64,000 nt of DNA from Massilimicrobiota sp. An134 (GCF_002160815.1 NZ_NFLH01000008.1:1-64000); one strand, 5' to 3'; shown: positions 36,817-46,306, counted from the stretch's first letter. Translations and numbers: made by a program. The notes: a model not told the origin generated them from the letters alone.

Positions 36817-38097
36817 TTAATCAATAACTTTCATACCACCATATTTTCTGATTTTTAAAATATGACAGCTTCCTTCACCAAAATATTTTTCAATTCCCTG
36901 TTTATATGCTTCAACATAATCATCTTCTACAAAAGCTTGAATTGTTCCAGCAAAACCACCACCATGAACACGACATACTCCATGTGCTCCTAATAAATTT
37001 TCAGACAATGCGAGAGCTAAAGAAACAGCCTGTTGTCCAACATAATGATTAGAATAAATATTTTGAAGATATTTAAACGAACTTTCTCCTGAAGCTTTGA
37101 CAATTGTCTTAAAAGTATCAAAGTCTTCCTGTTTTAATGACTGAACAGCCTGTTGAACACGTTTATTTTCTTTAAAGACATGAATGGCTCTTAAAACAGC
37201 ACGGTCATTGACTGCTTCTCTGACTTCAGTTAAATGTTCATAAAATTCTTTTTCGTCCACATCTCTTAAGTATTCCTGATGGAAGAAATGATCGACTTCT
37301 TTCAATTCTTCAGGAATAGACGCATAATCTTCTGTTAAATCAGCGTGTGAAGCATGGACATCAACAATACACAAACTATGATGGAAACGTGGAAAATCAA
37401 CATTTATTTTTTCTACAATAGGATTTTCATTATCCTTGAAATCAATATGAATCAAACTTCCCACTGAGCAGGCACATTGATCCATTAATCCACATGGTTT
37501 TCCAAAATAAACATTTTCACTATATTGACCAATTTTCGCAATTGTGACAGGATCTACTTTCATATCATTATACATACCTGATAATATTGTTCCAATCATC
37601 ACTTCAAAGGCAGCTGATGAAGATAATCCAGATCCTTGTAAAACATCACTTGTCATATATCCCACAAAGCCACCAATTTTATGTTGAAGTTGTTGGAATC
37701 TAGCAAGAATACCACGAATCAATCCTTCTGATGACTCTTTTTCATTTTCTCTTAATGTCAAATCATCAATGTGAATAGCTTCAATATCATAATCATCAGA
37801 TAAAATTTTAATCTTTGTATCATCTTTTGCAACGACTGCAATGATATCTAAATTAATAGCTGCAGCTAAAACTTCACCATGTTGATGATCAGTATGATTT
37901 CCACAAACCTCGCTTCTTCCAGGTGTGCTATAAATGCTGACTTCCTGATCACCATATAAATCAATGAATTTTTCAATAGCTTGAACATATCTTAATTTTT
38001 GATGTTCTAATTGTTCTTGATCAACATAAATATCTAAAAATGTATCATTATAAACATTGTTTTGAATATCTTGAATAATTAAACTTGCTTTTTTCAT
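36817..38097 (-). CDS. galK: Galactokinase
   Basis: A GHMP-family kinase of 426 residues phosphorylating galactose. The galactokinase signature G-R-S-E-V-C-G-N-H-T-D-H-Q-H-G is near residue 60, with Val-Cys replacing the commoner N-L-I-G text. The ATP motif G-S-G-L-S-S-S-A-A-F is near 155 and the C-terminal G-G-G-F-A-G-T follows. Last gene of galT-galM-galK; its ATG overlaps the galM stop as TAATG. Confidence 0.95.
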   Translation of the reverse strand: MKKASLIIQDIQNNVYNDTFLDIYVDQEQLEHQKLRYVQAIEKFIDLYGDQEVSIYSTPGRSEVCGNHTDHQHGEVLAAAINLDIIAVVAKDDTKIKILSDDYDIEAIHIDDLTLRENEKESSEGLIRGILARFQQLQHKIGGFVGYMTSDVLQGSGLSSSAAFEVMIGTILSGMYNDMKVDPVTIAKIGQYSENVYFGKPCGLMDQCACSVGSLIHIDFKDNENPIVEKINVDFPRFHHSLCIVDVHASHADLTEDYASIPEELKEVDHFFHQEYLRDVDEKEFYEHLTEVREAVNDRAVLRAIHVFKENKRVQQAVQSLKQEDFDTFKTIVKASGESSFKYLQNIYSNHYVGQQAVSLALALSENLLGAHGVCRVHGGGFAGTIQAFVEDDYVEAYKQGIEKYFGEGSCHILKIRKYGGMKVID

Positions 38098-39110
38098 TAT
38101 TGAATAACTTTAAACTGATATGATGTTATTTCATCATATGTTTCTCCTTTCTTTAATAGTGTTGTTGGATGTTCTTCTAAATGAATCGCATCAGGCATAT
38201 TCTGTGTTTCAATACATACAGCATCTCTTGCATAATAGCGTTCTCCATATTTTCCTAATCTTCCATCCAAATAATTAGCTGTATAAATCTGAGCTTGTGG
38301 TAAAGTCGTTGACACAATCAATTGTCTTCCTGTTGGCTCATGAGTTAAAATCACCTGATTGCTTTGCGTATCAAAAAGAAATGGATGATCAAATCCTTTA
38401 CCAATTTTTAACTGTTCATCATCCTGTTCTACTCTTTCACCAATAAGTGCAGGTTGTCTGAAATCAAATGGTGTTCCTTCAACATCTTTCAATTCACCAG
38501 TTGTTAAACCATCAGAGTCAACGCAGGCAAATTGGGATGCATGAATCTGTAAAGTATGCTGATAGATGTTTTCTTTGTGTCCTGACAAATTAAAATATGA
38601 ATGATTTGTAATATTAATAAGTGTATCTGCTGATGATGTTGCCTGATAATGAGCTGTTAAAGTATCATCTTTTAATGTATATATGACTGTTAAATCTAAA
38701 TCACCTGGATAACCTTCTTCTCCATCTTTTGATAAATAGTGAAGTTTTAATGTGTGTTCATCTTCAATTGTATAATCAAAAACCTGATAACTAAATCCTT
38801 TGATCCCACCATGTAAATGGTTAGGACCGTTATTAACAGCCAAATGGTAATCTTGACCATTTAAACTAAATTGTCCTGCTTTAATTCTATTAGCAACTCT
38901 TCCTACCAACGCTCCTAAATAAGCATCTAATGTCTGGTATTGTGTAAAATCATCATAACCTAAAACGACATCATCTTTATGTCCATTTTTATCTGCCATG
39001 ATAACTTTGATAATTGTACATCCATAATTGGATACAACAACTTCTAATTGTTCATTTTTCATAGAAATCAAATCAATTTGATCATCTATATGTTTGATCA
39101 CTTCAATCAT
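38097..39110 (-). CDS. galM: Aldose 1-epimerase (mutarotase)
   Basis: A 337-residue mutarotase that converts beta- to alpha-D-galactose for galactokinase. Family marks are G-R-V-A-N-R-I, N-x-G-P-N-H-L-H-G-G near residue 88 and N-H-S-Y-F-N-L with the catalytic His, plus the Glu near the end (C-I-E-T-Q). It overlaps the galT end by eight bases and galK by one. Confidence 0.95.
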   Translation of the reverse strand: MIEVIKHIDDQIDLISMKNEQLEVVVSNYGCTIIKVIMADKNGHKDDVVLGYDDFTQYQTLDAYLGALVGRVANRIKAGQFSLNGQDYHLAVNNGPNHLHGGIKGFSYQVFDYTIEDEHTLKLHYLSKDGEEGYPGDLDLTVIYTLKDDTLTAHYQATSSADTLINITNHSYFNLSGHKENIYQHTLQIHASQFACVDSDGLTTGELKDVEGTPFDFRQPALIGERVEQDDEQLKIGKGFDHPFLFDTQSNQVILTHEPTGRQLIVSTTLPQAQIYTANYLDGRLGKYGERYYARDAVCIETQNMPDAIHLEEHPTTLLKKGETYDEITSYQFKVIQ

Positions 39111-40611
39111 TATTATCCTCCTCCTTACATAATGACTCTACAAAACTACAAAACGCTTCAATACCTTCATCATTCATTTTAAAAACACCAGCATCTTCTA
39201 AAACTTCTACAAACTTTATTGTGAGAGCTGTTTTCAAAACATCATCAACCGTATCTTCTTGAATCTGATAGTTTTCTTTGATTTCATTATACCATAATTC
39301 ATGTTTCTGTAATTCAGGATATTCACTGATTTCTTTTTTTCCTAATAGACAGTCTTTTAATAATTCCAATTCCACTTTCAAACGTGCTGGTAAAACTGCT
39401 AAGCCCATCACTTCTATTAAACCAATATTTTCTTTTTTAATATGATGCAATGAAGCATGAGGATGAAAAATACCATCAGGATGTTCTTGAGAAGTTCGAT
39501 TATTTCTTAAGACAAGATCCATTTGATAGTCATGATTTTTCATTCTTGCGATTGGAGTGATGGTATTATGTGGTGTTTGATCACTGTGTGAAAGAATATC
39601 TAGAGATGGATTAGAATAATTCTTCCATGCTTTTAATGTTTTTGTCGCAAATTCAACAATTTTTTGTGAATCTTGGCAAGTTACTCTGATTGTTGAAAGT
39701 GGCCATTTTAATATTTCAATCTTTAAATCAGGATATTTATCCCATGACATTGTTTTAATAACATCTGCATTATTCATTGGAAACTCATAACATCCACCCT
39801 GATAATGATCATGTGTTAAAATTGATCCTCCTACAATTGGTAAATCTGCATTAGAACCTAACATATAATGAGGAAACTGTTCAACAAAGGATAACAGATG
39901 TTGAAACGTATCTTGATTAATCACCATAGGAATATGTTCCTTATTTAAAACAATACAGTGTTCATTATAATAAACATAAGGTGAGTATTGTAAATAATAA
40001 TCTGTATCATTTAATTTCAATGGAATAATACGGTGGTTTTGTCTGGCAGGACGATTAAAATCACCGCTAAAACCTACATTTTCTTTGCATAGTAAACATT
40101 GAGGATATCCACTTGTTTTGACTAACTTTGCTTTTGCAATATCTTTAGGATCTTTCTCTGGTTTAGACAGATTAATCGTAATATCTATATTGCCATATTT
40201 ATAATATTTTTGAAATTTAATATTCTGGTCCGTTCTGTTTTTACGAATATAATGAGAATCAATAGAAAGCTGATAAAAATACTTTGTCGCATCCTGAGGA
40301 GAATGAGTATAGCGTTGACGAAATTCTCGAATCACCTCACTAGGTCTAGGCATCAGACAATTCATAATGCGTGTATCAAATAAATCTTTTTCCACAATAC
40401 TATCTTCAATAATTCCCTTATCCACTGCATAGTCTAACATCTTTTCTAAAATACCTGTACTGTCACTAATCGTTTCATGAATATCTTCTTTATAAAATTC
40501 ATTCATTTTTAATAAATCCAACAGTAAATTGACTGTATAGTCCACATCTTCCTCTTGAATCAGATGATGATCTAACCCAAATTGTATTAACTGATTAATC
40601 TCATGGTTCAT
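39103..40611 (-). CDS. galT: UDP-glucose--hexose-1-phosphate uridylyltransferase, class II
   Basis: A 502-residue GalT of the Gram-positive class II type, unrelated in length to the 350-residue class I enzyme. It transfers UMP to galactose-1-phosphate. The core contains H-R-I-I-P-L, G-S-I-L-T-H-D-H-Y-Q-G-G and P-H-N-T-I-T-P. Its start is the ATG at 40611 with GGGAGG eight bases upstream; the frame upstream to 40671 lacks support. First gene of the gal operon, divergent from a LacI-type regulator. No galE was found in the window. Confidence 0.93.
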   Translation of the reverse strand: MNHEINQLIQFGLDHHLIQEEDVDYTVNLLLDLLKMNEFYKEDIHETISDSTGILEKMLDYAVDKGIIEDSIVEKDLFDTRIMNCLMPRPSEVIREFRQRYTHSPQDATKYFYQLSIDSHYIRKNRTDQNIKFQKYYKYGNIDITINLSKPEKDPKDIAKAKLVKTSGYPQCLLCKENVGFSGDFNRPARQNHRIIPLKLNDTDYYLQYSPYVYYNEHCIVLNKEHIPMVINQDTFQHLLSFVEQFPHYMLGSNADLPIVGGSILTHDHYQGGCYEFPMNNADVIKTMSWDKYPDLKIEILKWPLSTIRVTCQDSQKIVEFATKTLKAWKNYSNPSLDILSHSDQTPHNTITPIARMKNHDYQMDLVLRNNRTSQEHPDGIFHPHASLHHIKKENIGLIEVMGLAVLPARLKVELELLKDCLLGKKEISEYPELQKHELWYNEIKENYQIQEDTVDDVLKTALTIKFVEVLEDAGVFKMNDEGIEAFCSFVESLCKEEDNND

Positions 40612-40671
40612 ATTTTGATCCTCCCTTTTCTTACCTATACCATACCACGCTTTTAACAAAACTTCAAACAT

Positions 40672-40703
40672 TATTTACTTATTTTTAAGTAAAATTTTAC
40701 TTA
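40672..40703. promoter_or_regulatory. Operator region of the divergent gal locus
   Basis: An 18-bp perfect palindrome, TAAGTAAAATTTTACTTA, is at 40686-40703, and a further inverted half TTTACTT lies at 40674-40680, giving three alternating half-sites. It sits between galT and the LacI-type regulator. A galT promoter candidate on the minus strand is TTGAAG (40660-40665), 17-base spacer, TATGGT (40637-40642); the regulator has TATAAT at 40749-40754. Confidence 0.65.
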
Positions 40704-40706
40704 TAA

Positions 40707-41768
<1,062 letters not shown>

Positions 41769-41850
41769 TTTCTAACAAAAATCATATGATAAACTTCGTG
41801 TTTATCAACTGAAATAATCAATTTTTTAAAAAAATATATATTGGATAAAT

Positions 41851-41932
41851 AAAAAAACAGGACTGATGAAGCAACCCTTATGATTTGGATAATCCGATCA
41901 TAAAGATCACTTCATTTCCCTGTTTTATTTTT
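41851..41932. terminator. Long nested terminator hairpin between galR and nfnB
   Basis: Three paired segments nest: AAAACAGG with CCTGTTTT, ATGAAG with CTTCAT, and CTTATGAT with ATCATAAG, separated by small internal loops, about 75 bases in all. T tracts follow on both strands, fitting a shared terminator for the convergent galR and nfnAB transcripts. Confidence 0.7.
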
Positions 41933-43313
41933 GTTTTAATGCTTCATCAATCGCTTGAGCTGCTTTTTTACCAGCGCCCATAGCCAAAATAACTGTAGCT
42001 GCTCCAGTGACAACATCGCCACCAGCATAAACACCATCTTTAGATGTTTTCATTGTTTCTTCATCCACAATGATTCCACCCCATTTTTGAGTATCTAAAC
42101 CAGGTGTTGTCTGTCTGATTAATGGATTAGGACTTTGACCAATAGAAACAATCACTGTTCCCGTTTCAATAACAAAGTTAGAACCTTCCTTAACAACTGG
42201 TCTTCTTCTACCACTTTCATCAGGTTCACCAAGTTCCATTTCTACACATTCCATAGATTTAACCCAACCATCTTTGCCTTCAATTTTGACTGGATTTGTA
42301 AGTAACTTGAAAATAATGCCTTCTTCTTTAGCATGATGTACTTCTTCAGCTCTGGCTGGAATTTCTTGTTCACCACGACGATAAACAATATATACATTTT
42401 TTGCTCCTAAACGTTTTGCAGTTCTTGCAGCATCCATTGCGACATTTCCAGCCCCAATAACACAAACTGTTTCAGTAATTTTCACTGGTGTCGGATGATT
42501 TGGGAATTCATAACCTTTCATCAAATTGACACGTGTTAAAAATTCATTAGCTGCATAAACACCATTTAAATTTTCACCAGGAATACCTTGGAAACGAGGA
42601 AGTCCAGCGCCACTTCCAACAAAGATAGCTTCATAACCTTCTTCTTGTAATTCATCAATTGTTATAGAACGTCCAACAACAACGTTTGTTTCAAATTTGA
42701 CACCTAAATCAGCGACCCCATCAATTTCCTTTTGAACCAAATCTTTAGGTAAACGGAATTCAGGGATTCCATATGATAAAACGCCACCTGTTTTATGCAA
42801 AGCTTCAAAAACAGTCACATCATATCCTTTTTTCGCTAATTCTCCTGCACAAGTCATACCTGCAGGGCCACTTCCGACAACGGCGACCTTTTTTCCATTC
42901 TTTTCAATATGATTGTCTTTCTTTTGACCATGATCTCGATGATAATCAGCAACAAATCTTTCTAATCGTCCAATTCCTACTGATTCTCCTTTGATGCCAC
43001 GAACACATTTCCCTTCACATTGATTTTCTTGAGGACAGACACGTCCACAAATAGCTGGAAGAGCATTTTCCTGTGTAATAATGTCATATGCTTCTTCAAA
43101 GTTTCCTTTTGCAACTTCGGCAATAAATTCAGGAATAGGTACACCGACTGGACAACCATTCTTACATGGACTATGTTTACAATTTAAACATCTTGTAGCT
43201 TCTTCCATAGCCTGTTCTTTTGTATATCCTAATGCAACTTCCTTAAAGTTCTGATTTCTAATCTGAGGTTCCTGTTCAGGCATTTTCACCTTTTCTAATG
43301 ACATATTAGGCAT
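41925..43313 (-). CDS. nfnB: NADH-dependent ferredoxin:NADP+ oxidoreductase subunit B (GltD-like)
   Basis: A 462-residue GltD-type flavoprotein. The N-terminus has clustered cysteines for two [4Fe-4S] clusters (C-L-N-C-x3-P-C-x3-C-P and C-G-R-V-C-P), then an FAD Rossmann motif (G-S-G-P-A-G-M) and an NADP-binding motif (G-A-G-N-V-A-M-D-A-A). Such proteins are glutamate synthase small subunits or NfnB; the partner upstream (nfnA) and absence of gltB argue for NfnAB, which couples NADH and reduced ferredoxin to make NADPH by electron bifurcation. The start overlaps the nfnA stop. Confidence 0.88.
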   Translation of the reverse strand: MPNMSLEKVKMPEQEPQIRNQNFKEVALGYTKEQAMEEATRCLNCKHSPCKNGCPVGVPIPEFIAEVAKGNFEEAYDIITQENALPAICGRVCPQENQCEGKCVRGIKGESVGIGRLERFVADYHRDHGQKKDNHIEKNGKKVAVVGSGPAGMTCAGELAKKGYDVTVFEALHKTGGVLSYGIPEFRLPKDLVQKEIDGVADLGVKFETNVVVGRSITIDELQEEGYEAIFVGSGAGLPRFQGIPGENLNGVYAANEFLTRVNLMKGYEFPNHPTPVKITETVCVIGAGNVAMDAARTAKRLGAKNVYIVYRRGEQEIPARAEEVHHAKEEGIIFKLLTNPVKIEGKDGWVKSMECVEMELGEPDESGRRRPVVKEGSNFVIETGTVIVSIGQSPNPLIRQTTPGLDTQKWGGIIVDEETMKTSKDGVYAGGDVVTGAATVILAMGAGKKAAQAIDEALKQK

Positions 43314-44170
43314 TATTGAACACCTCCCATTAAATTACACATACGATTTGCTTTTTCATCCATTTGATGTTCTTCTTCTTTAAACATTCTTTGACGTGCC
43401 ATCAGTTCATCGAAATCAACTTGTAACCCGTCAAAATCTGGTCCATCAACACAAGCAAACTTAATTTTACCATCAACAGTTACACGACAACATCCACACA
43501 TACCTGTTCCATCAATCATAATTGGATTTAAAGAAACTGATGTTTTTATATTATGGGGTTTTGTAACAGCAACAACTGCTTTCATCATTGGCACTGGTCC
43601 AATCGCAATCACTTCATCAATCTCTTCACCTTGTTCAATCAAATCAGCTAACACTTGAGTTACAAAGCCTTTTCTACCAAGTGAGCCATTATCTGTTGTT
43701 ATATAAACATTTTTACAGAACTTTCTAAATTCATCAGCCCATAAAACATATTGTGCTTCTCTTCCACCAATAATCACATCAACCTCAACACCCATTTGTG
43801 CTAAAGCTCTTAACTGTGGATAAAGTGGTGCACTTCCTACACCACCAGCAACACCAATAACATGTTTTGAAGCATGTAATTTTGTTGGTTCTCCTAAAGG
43901 TCCTACAAAATCTGTAATTTCATCACCTTCATTTAATAAAGATAATGCTTTTGTAGAATATCCAACAATTTGATAAATAATTGTAATTGTTTCTTTTTTT
44001 CTATCATAATCAGCAATTGTCAATGGGATTCTTTCTCCATCATCACCCACTCTTAAAATGATAAACTGTCCTGGTTCACATTTTCTCGCAACATGGGGTG
44101 CATGAACAACCATTAACTCTACAACATCATTTAATTTTTCTTTGTGTAAAATCTTATACATTTCGATCAA
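43313..44170 (-). CDS. nfnA: NADH-dependent ferredoxin:NADP+ oxidoreductase subunit A
   Basis: A 285-residue ferredoxin-NADP reductase-like subunit. It has an FAD-binding barrel, the NAD(P) motif G-V-A-G-G-V-G-S-A-P, and a C-terminal [2Fe-2S] cysteine set in G-M-C-G-C-C-R-V and F-A-C-V-D-G-P-D-F. The same fold occurs in PyrK and sulfide dehydrogenase subunit B; the adjacent GltD-like gene indicates NfnA. The two form the electron-bifurcating transhydrogenase. Confidence 0.88.
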   Translation of the reverse strand: MIEMYKILHKEKLNDVVELMVVHAPHVARKCEPGQFIILRVGDDGERIPLTIADYDRKKETITIIYQIVGYSTKALSLLNEGDEITDFVGPLGEPTKLHASKHVIGVAGGVGSAPLYPQLRALAQMGVEVDVIIGGREAQYVLWADEFRKFCKNVYITTDNGSLGRKGFVTQVLADLIEQGEEIDEVIAIGPVPMMKAVVAVTKPHNIKTSVSLNPIMIDGTGMCGCCRVTVDGKIKFACVDGPDFDGLQVDFDELMARQRMFKEEEHQMDEKANRMCNLMGGVQ

Positions 44171-44190
44171 CCCCTCTCGTAGTTTAAAAA

Positions 44191-44219
44191 ATTATATCAC
44201 AGGGATAATTTTTTCGCAA
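44191..44219 (-). promoter_or_regulatory. Promoter of nfnAB
   Basis: Minus-strand -35 TTGCGA (44214-44219), 17-base spacer, -10 TATAAT (44191-44196), 21 bases before the ATG. Confidence 0.7.
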
Positions 44220-44239
44220 TACAACATCATCATTATCTC

Positions 44240-44269
44240 TTGACCACTATAGGATTCATAGCTTATGAT
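44240..44269 (+). promoter_or_regulatory. Promoter of the HAD phosphatase gene at 44292
   Basis: TTGACC (44240-44245), 18-base spacer, TATGAT (44264-44269); the leader would be about 15 bases and contain only the AAGGAG ribosome site. Confidence 0.6.
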
Positions 44270-44291
44270 ATGAAAAAAGGAGAAATGTTTT

Positions 44292-45080
44292 ATGAATAAA
44301 AAACTTATATTTTTTGATATAGATGGGACTTTGTTGGATGAACAGAGTGGATCTGTGCCAGCTTCTACAATTGAAGCTATTGAAAAAGCTCAAAAAAATG
44401 GTCATCTTTGTTTTATTAATACCGGTCGTCCTATTTCTACAATTGATAAGATCATCACTGATCTTCCTTTTGATGGATATGTCTGTGGTTGTGGAACCTA
44501 TATCGAATATCAACAAAAAATATTATTTCATACTGAATTAGATTTTGAACTAAGAAAAAAAGTGATTCAAAGCATTGATCAATATCAGGTCGATGCAATG
44601 TTAGAAGGAAAAAATGGTGTTTATTTTTCACAACATTTAAAGCACCCTTTTATTCAAGCTATTAAAAAGAAATATCAGGATCTTCATTTTCAAGTTCACA
44701 GTTTTTCTAGTCATGAGGATGTTCCTTTTGATAAACTCACTGTCTGGTATCAACCTGACACACCAATTGAAGCCTTTAAAAAAGCATTAGAAAACGACTT
44801 TCTTATTATACAAAGAGATATTGATTTCTTAGAAATTGTGCCTCTTCCATATTCTAAAGCAACTGGTATTCAATACTTGATTGATCATCTTGGATATACC
44901 TTAAAAGACACTATAAGTATGGGTGATTCCCTTAATGATTTACCTATGTTAACTTATACACATGAATCAGTTGCTATGGGAAATAGTCATCCTCTTTTAT
45001 TGGACCAAGTCACTTACATAACAACCCCTGTTAACCAGGATGGTATTCAACATGCTTTAGAACATTTTCATCTTATATAA
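44292..45080 (+). CDS. Cof-type HAD-IIB phosphatase
   Basis: A 262-residue HAD phosphatase. Motif I D-I-D-G-T-L-L is at residues 9-15; the late motif is G-D-S-L-N-D-L-P-M. Closely similar in layout to the proteins at 755 and 33079, ending V-x-Q-D-G-I-x-x-A-L-E-H-F. An AAGGAG site precedes the ATG. Its 3' end runs into the terminator hairpin shared with the antisense small-RNA candidate. Substrate unknown. Confidence 0.85.
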   Translation: MNKKLIFFDIDGTLLDEQSGSVPASTIEAIEKAQKNGHLCFINTGRPISTIDKIITDLPFDGYVCGCGTYIEYQQKILFHTELDFELRKKVIQSIDQYQVDAMLEGKNGVYFSQHLKHPFIQAIKKKYQDLHFQVHSFSSHEDVPFDKLTVWYQPDTPIEAFKKALENDFLIIQRDIDFLEIVPLPYSKATGIQYLIDHLGYTLKDTISMGDSLNDLPMLTYTHESVAMGNSHPLLLDQVTYITTPVNQDGIQHALEHFHLI

Positions 45081-45082
45081 AA

Positions 45083-45163
45083 GTAAAAAGAACGTGGGGA
45101 AACGTTCTTTTTGCTTTTATAGACGAATTTGATATATAGGGAGAGGGGTCGTCTATATTTTAT
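45083..45163 (-). ncRNA. Putative C-rich small RNA, copy 1
   Basis: Read leftward, a perfect TATAAT (45167-45172) precedes an about 80-nt unit: stem ATAGACGA / TCGTCTAT closing a loop with CCCCTCTCCC, a short A-rich linker, then the terminator AAAAAGAACGT-TTCCCC-ACGTTCTTTTT. The TATAAT box and the terminator suggest an independent transcript; the -35 is weak (TATAAG at 17 bases), with an alternative pair TTAAGA-17-TAAAAT slightly downstream. C-rich loops able to pair with Shine-Dalgarno sequences are the hallmark of RsaE/RoxS-type regulators. No expression evidence. The hairpin also serves as terminator for the plus-strand HAD gene. Confidence 0.5.
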
Positions 45164-45390
45164 CATATTATATGTCTTTTCTTAAGACACTTATATATTA
45201 ACCCAGCCATATGAATTCATTGTGAATTTCATAAGAACTTTATGTGAACTTTTTTAAATATTGCCATTTTAAACACAAAAAAAGAACGTGGGGAAACGTT
45301 CTTTTTACTTTTATAGACGAATTGGTATATAGGGAGAGGGATCGTCTATATTTTATCATATTATATGTCTTGTCTTAAGACACTTATATA
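45085..45390. repeat. Direct repeat of a 113-bp structured unit
   Basis: Copies at 45085-45197 and 45279-45390 match except for about five substitutions and one single-base deletion. Spacer 45198-45278 and the flank 45391-45430 share weaker similarity (ATGAATTC blocks), so the original duplicated unit was probably near 190 bases. Substitutions avoid the stems. Confidence 0.9.
45277..45356 (-). ncRNA. Putative C-rich small RNA, copy 2
   Basis: A second copy of the unit at 45083-45163, about 194 bases away, with few changes. It keeps TATAAT (45361-45366), the stem ATAGACGA / TCGTCTAT, the loop TCCCTCTCCC and the terminator with the UUUCCCC loop. A change in the promoter makes a perfect palindrome TGTCTTAAGACA between the -35 and -10 regions. 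The loop has U for one C, so the two RNAs could differ in targets. Confidence 0.5.
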
Positions 45391-45447
45391 CTACCGAGAA
45401 CTTATGAATTCTCTATGAACAATTTCTTAATTCACAGTTTTTCTTGA

Positions 45448-45798
45448 TTAGTATTGTGCTTCTACATTTGCTTGTACAACATAAATCTGATTTGGTACAC
45501 ATATAATACTTTTTGAACTTCCTTCTTTAACCCAACCAACTTTTTCACAATCATGATTAGGACAATCAACATTGACTGCACGATATTGATGATCTTGCAC
45601 TTCTAAATGAAATTCACCATAATCTCCTTCAAAAGTATATGTCTGATTCTTTGATATATCTATTGTTTCAATAATTTCATCATGATAATGGATTTCTATA
45701 ATACCACCTTTTTTATCTTGAGTCAGTTGATAAATAAAATAGATTGCGCCAATCACAATACATAAGCCAATAATAAAAATAATGTCTTTCTTTTTCAT
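45448..45798 (-). CDS. Membrane-anchored NusG domain II protein
   Basis: A 116-residue protein with one N-terminal membrane span (residues 5-24) and an extracellular NusG_II domain. Three cysteines are seen in V-D-C-P-N-H-D-C and I-I-C-V-P-N, as in the family. Function of these small secreted NusG_II proteins is unknown; elsewhere some sit beside heptaprenyl synthesis or electron-transfer genes, but no such partner is seen here. Own transcription unit. Confidence 0.75.
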   Translation of the reverse strand: MKKKDIIFIIGLCIVIGAIYFIYQLTQDKKGGIIEIHYHDEIIETIDISKNQTYTFEGDYGEFHLEVQDHQYRAVNVDCPNHDCEKVGWVKEGSSKSIICVPNQIYVVQANVEAQY

Positions 45799-45864
45799 AT
45801 ATGATTTCCTTTACTTTTATTTTCTTTATTATGGTAATCAAGAGTGACACATAAGTCAATAATT

Positions 45865-45915
45865 TTATGAAATTTAATCTTTGTTATTTCATAATTGATA
45901 AGATAGGTGTATAAT
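45865..45915 (+). promoter_or_regulatory. Promoter and operator-like inverted repeat of the PTS IIB gene
   Basis: Perfect 9-bp arms TTATGAAAT (45865-45873) and ATTTCATAA (45886-45894) have centres 21 bases apart, two helical turns. The -10 TATAAT is at 45910-45915 and no good -35 is present at 17 bases, so the repeat covers the -35 region. This layout suits an activator or repressor site; the regulator is not in the window. Confidence 0.55.
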
Positions 45916-45954
45916 ATTTATATAGAAATATTATAAATAAGGAGGAATCTTGAT

Positions 45955-46275
45955 ATGGTTAAAATCATGTTAGCATGTAGCGCTGGTATGTCAACTAGCT
46001 TACTTGTCACAAGAATGCAAAAAGCTGCAAAAGAAAGAGGTTTAGAAGCTAAAATTTGGGCTGTTAGTGAAACTGCTCTTACAACAGAATATGCTGCTGA
46101 TCCATGTGATGTTTTACTTATTGGACCTCAAGTTCGTTTCCGTTTAAATTCTATCAAAGAACAAGTTAAAAACGCTATCCCTGTTGATGTTATTGACATG
46201 CGTACTTATGGTATGATGGACGGTGAAAAAGTTTTAGACCAAGCTTTAAAAATGCTAGAAGATTGGAAAAAATAA
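45955..46275 (+). CDS. PTS system lactose/cellobiose-family IIB component
   Basis: A 106-residue IIB protein. Cys8 in M-L-A-C-S-A-G-M-S-T-S is the phosphorylated residue of the P-loop-like motif. It accepts phosphate from IIA and passes it to the sugar bound by IIC. Convergent with a 6-phospho-beta-glucosidase gene, which would cleave the product. IIA is 45 kb away at 360 and IIC is not in the window. GGAGG precedes the ATG. Confidence 0.93.
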   Translation: MVKIMLACSAGMSTSLLVTRMQKAAKERGLEAKIWAVSETALTTEYAADPCDVLLIGPQVRFRLNSIKEQVKNAIPVDVIDMRTYGMMDGEKVLDQALKMLEDWKK

Positions 46276-46306
46276 GCGTTAAACATTCGCTAACATATGA
46301 ATACTT

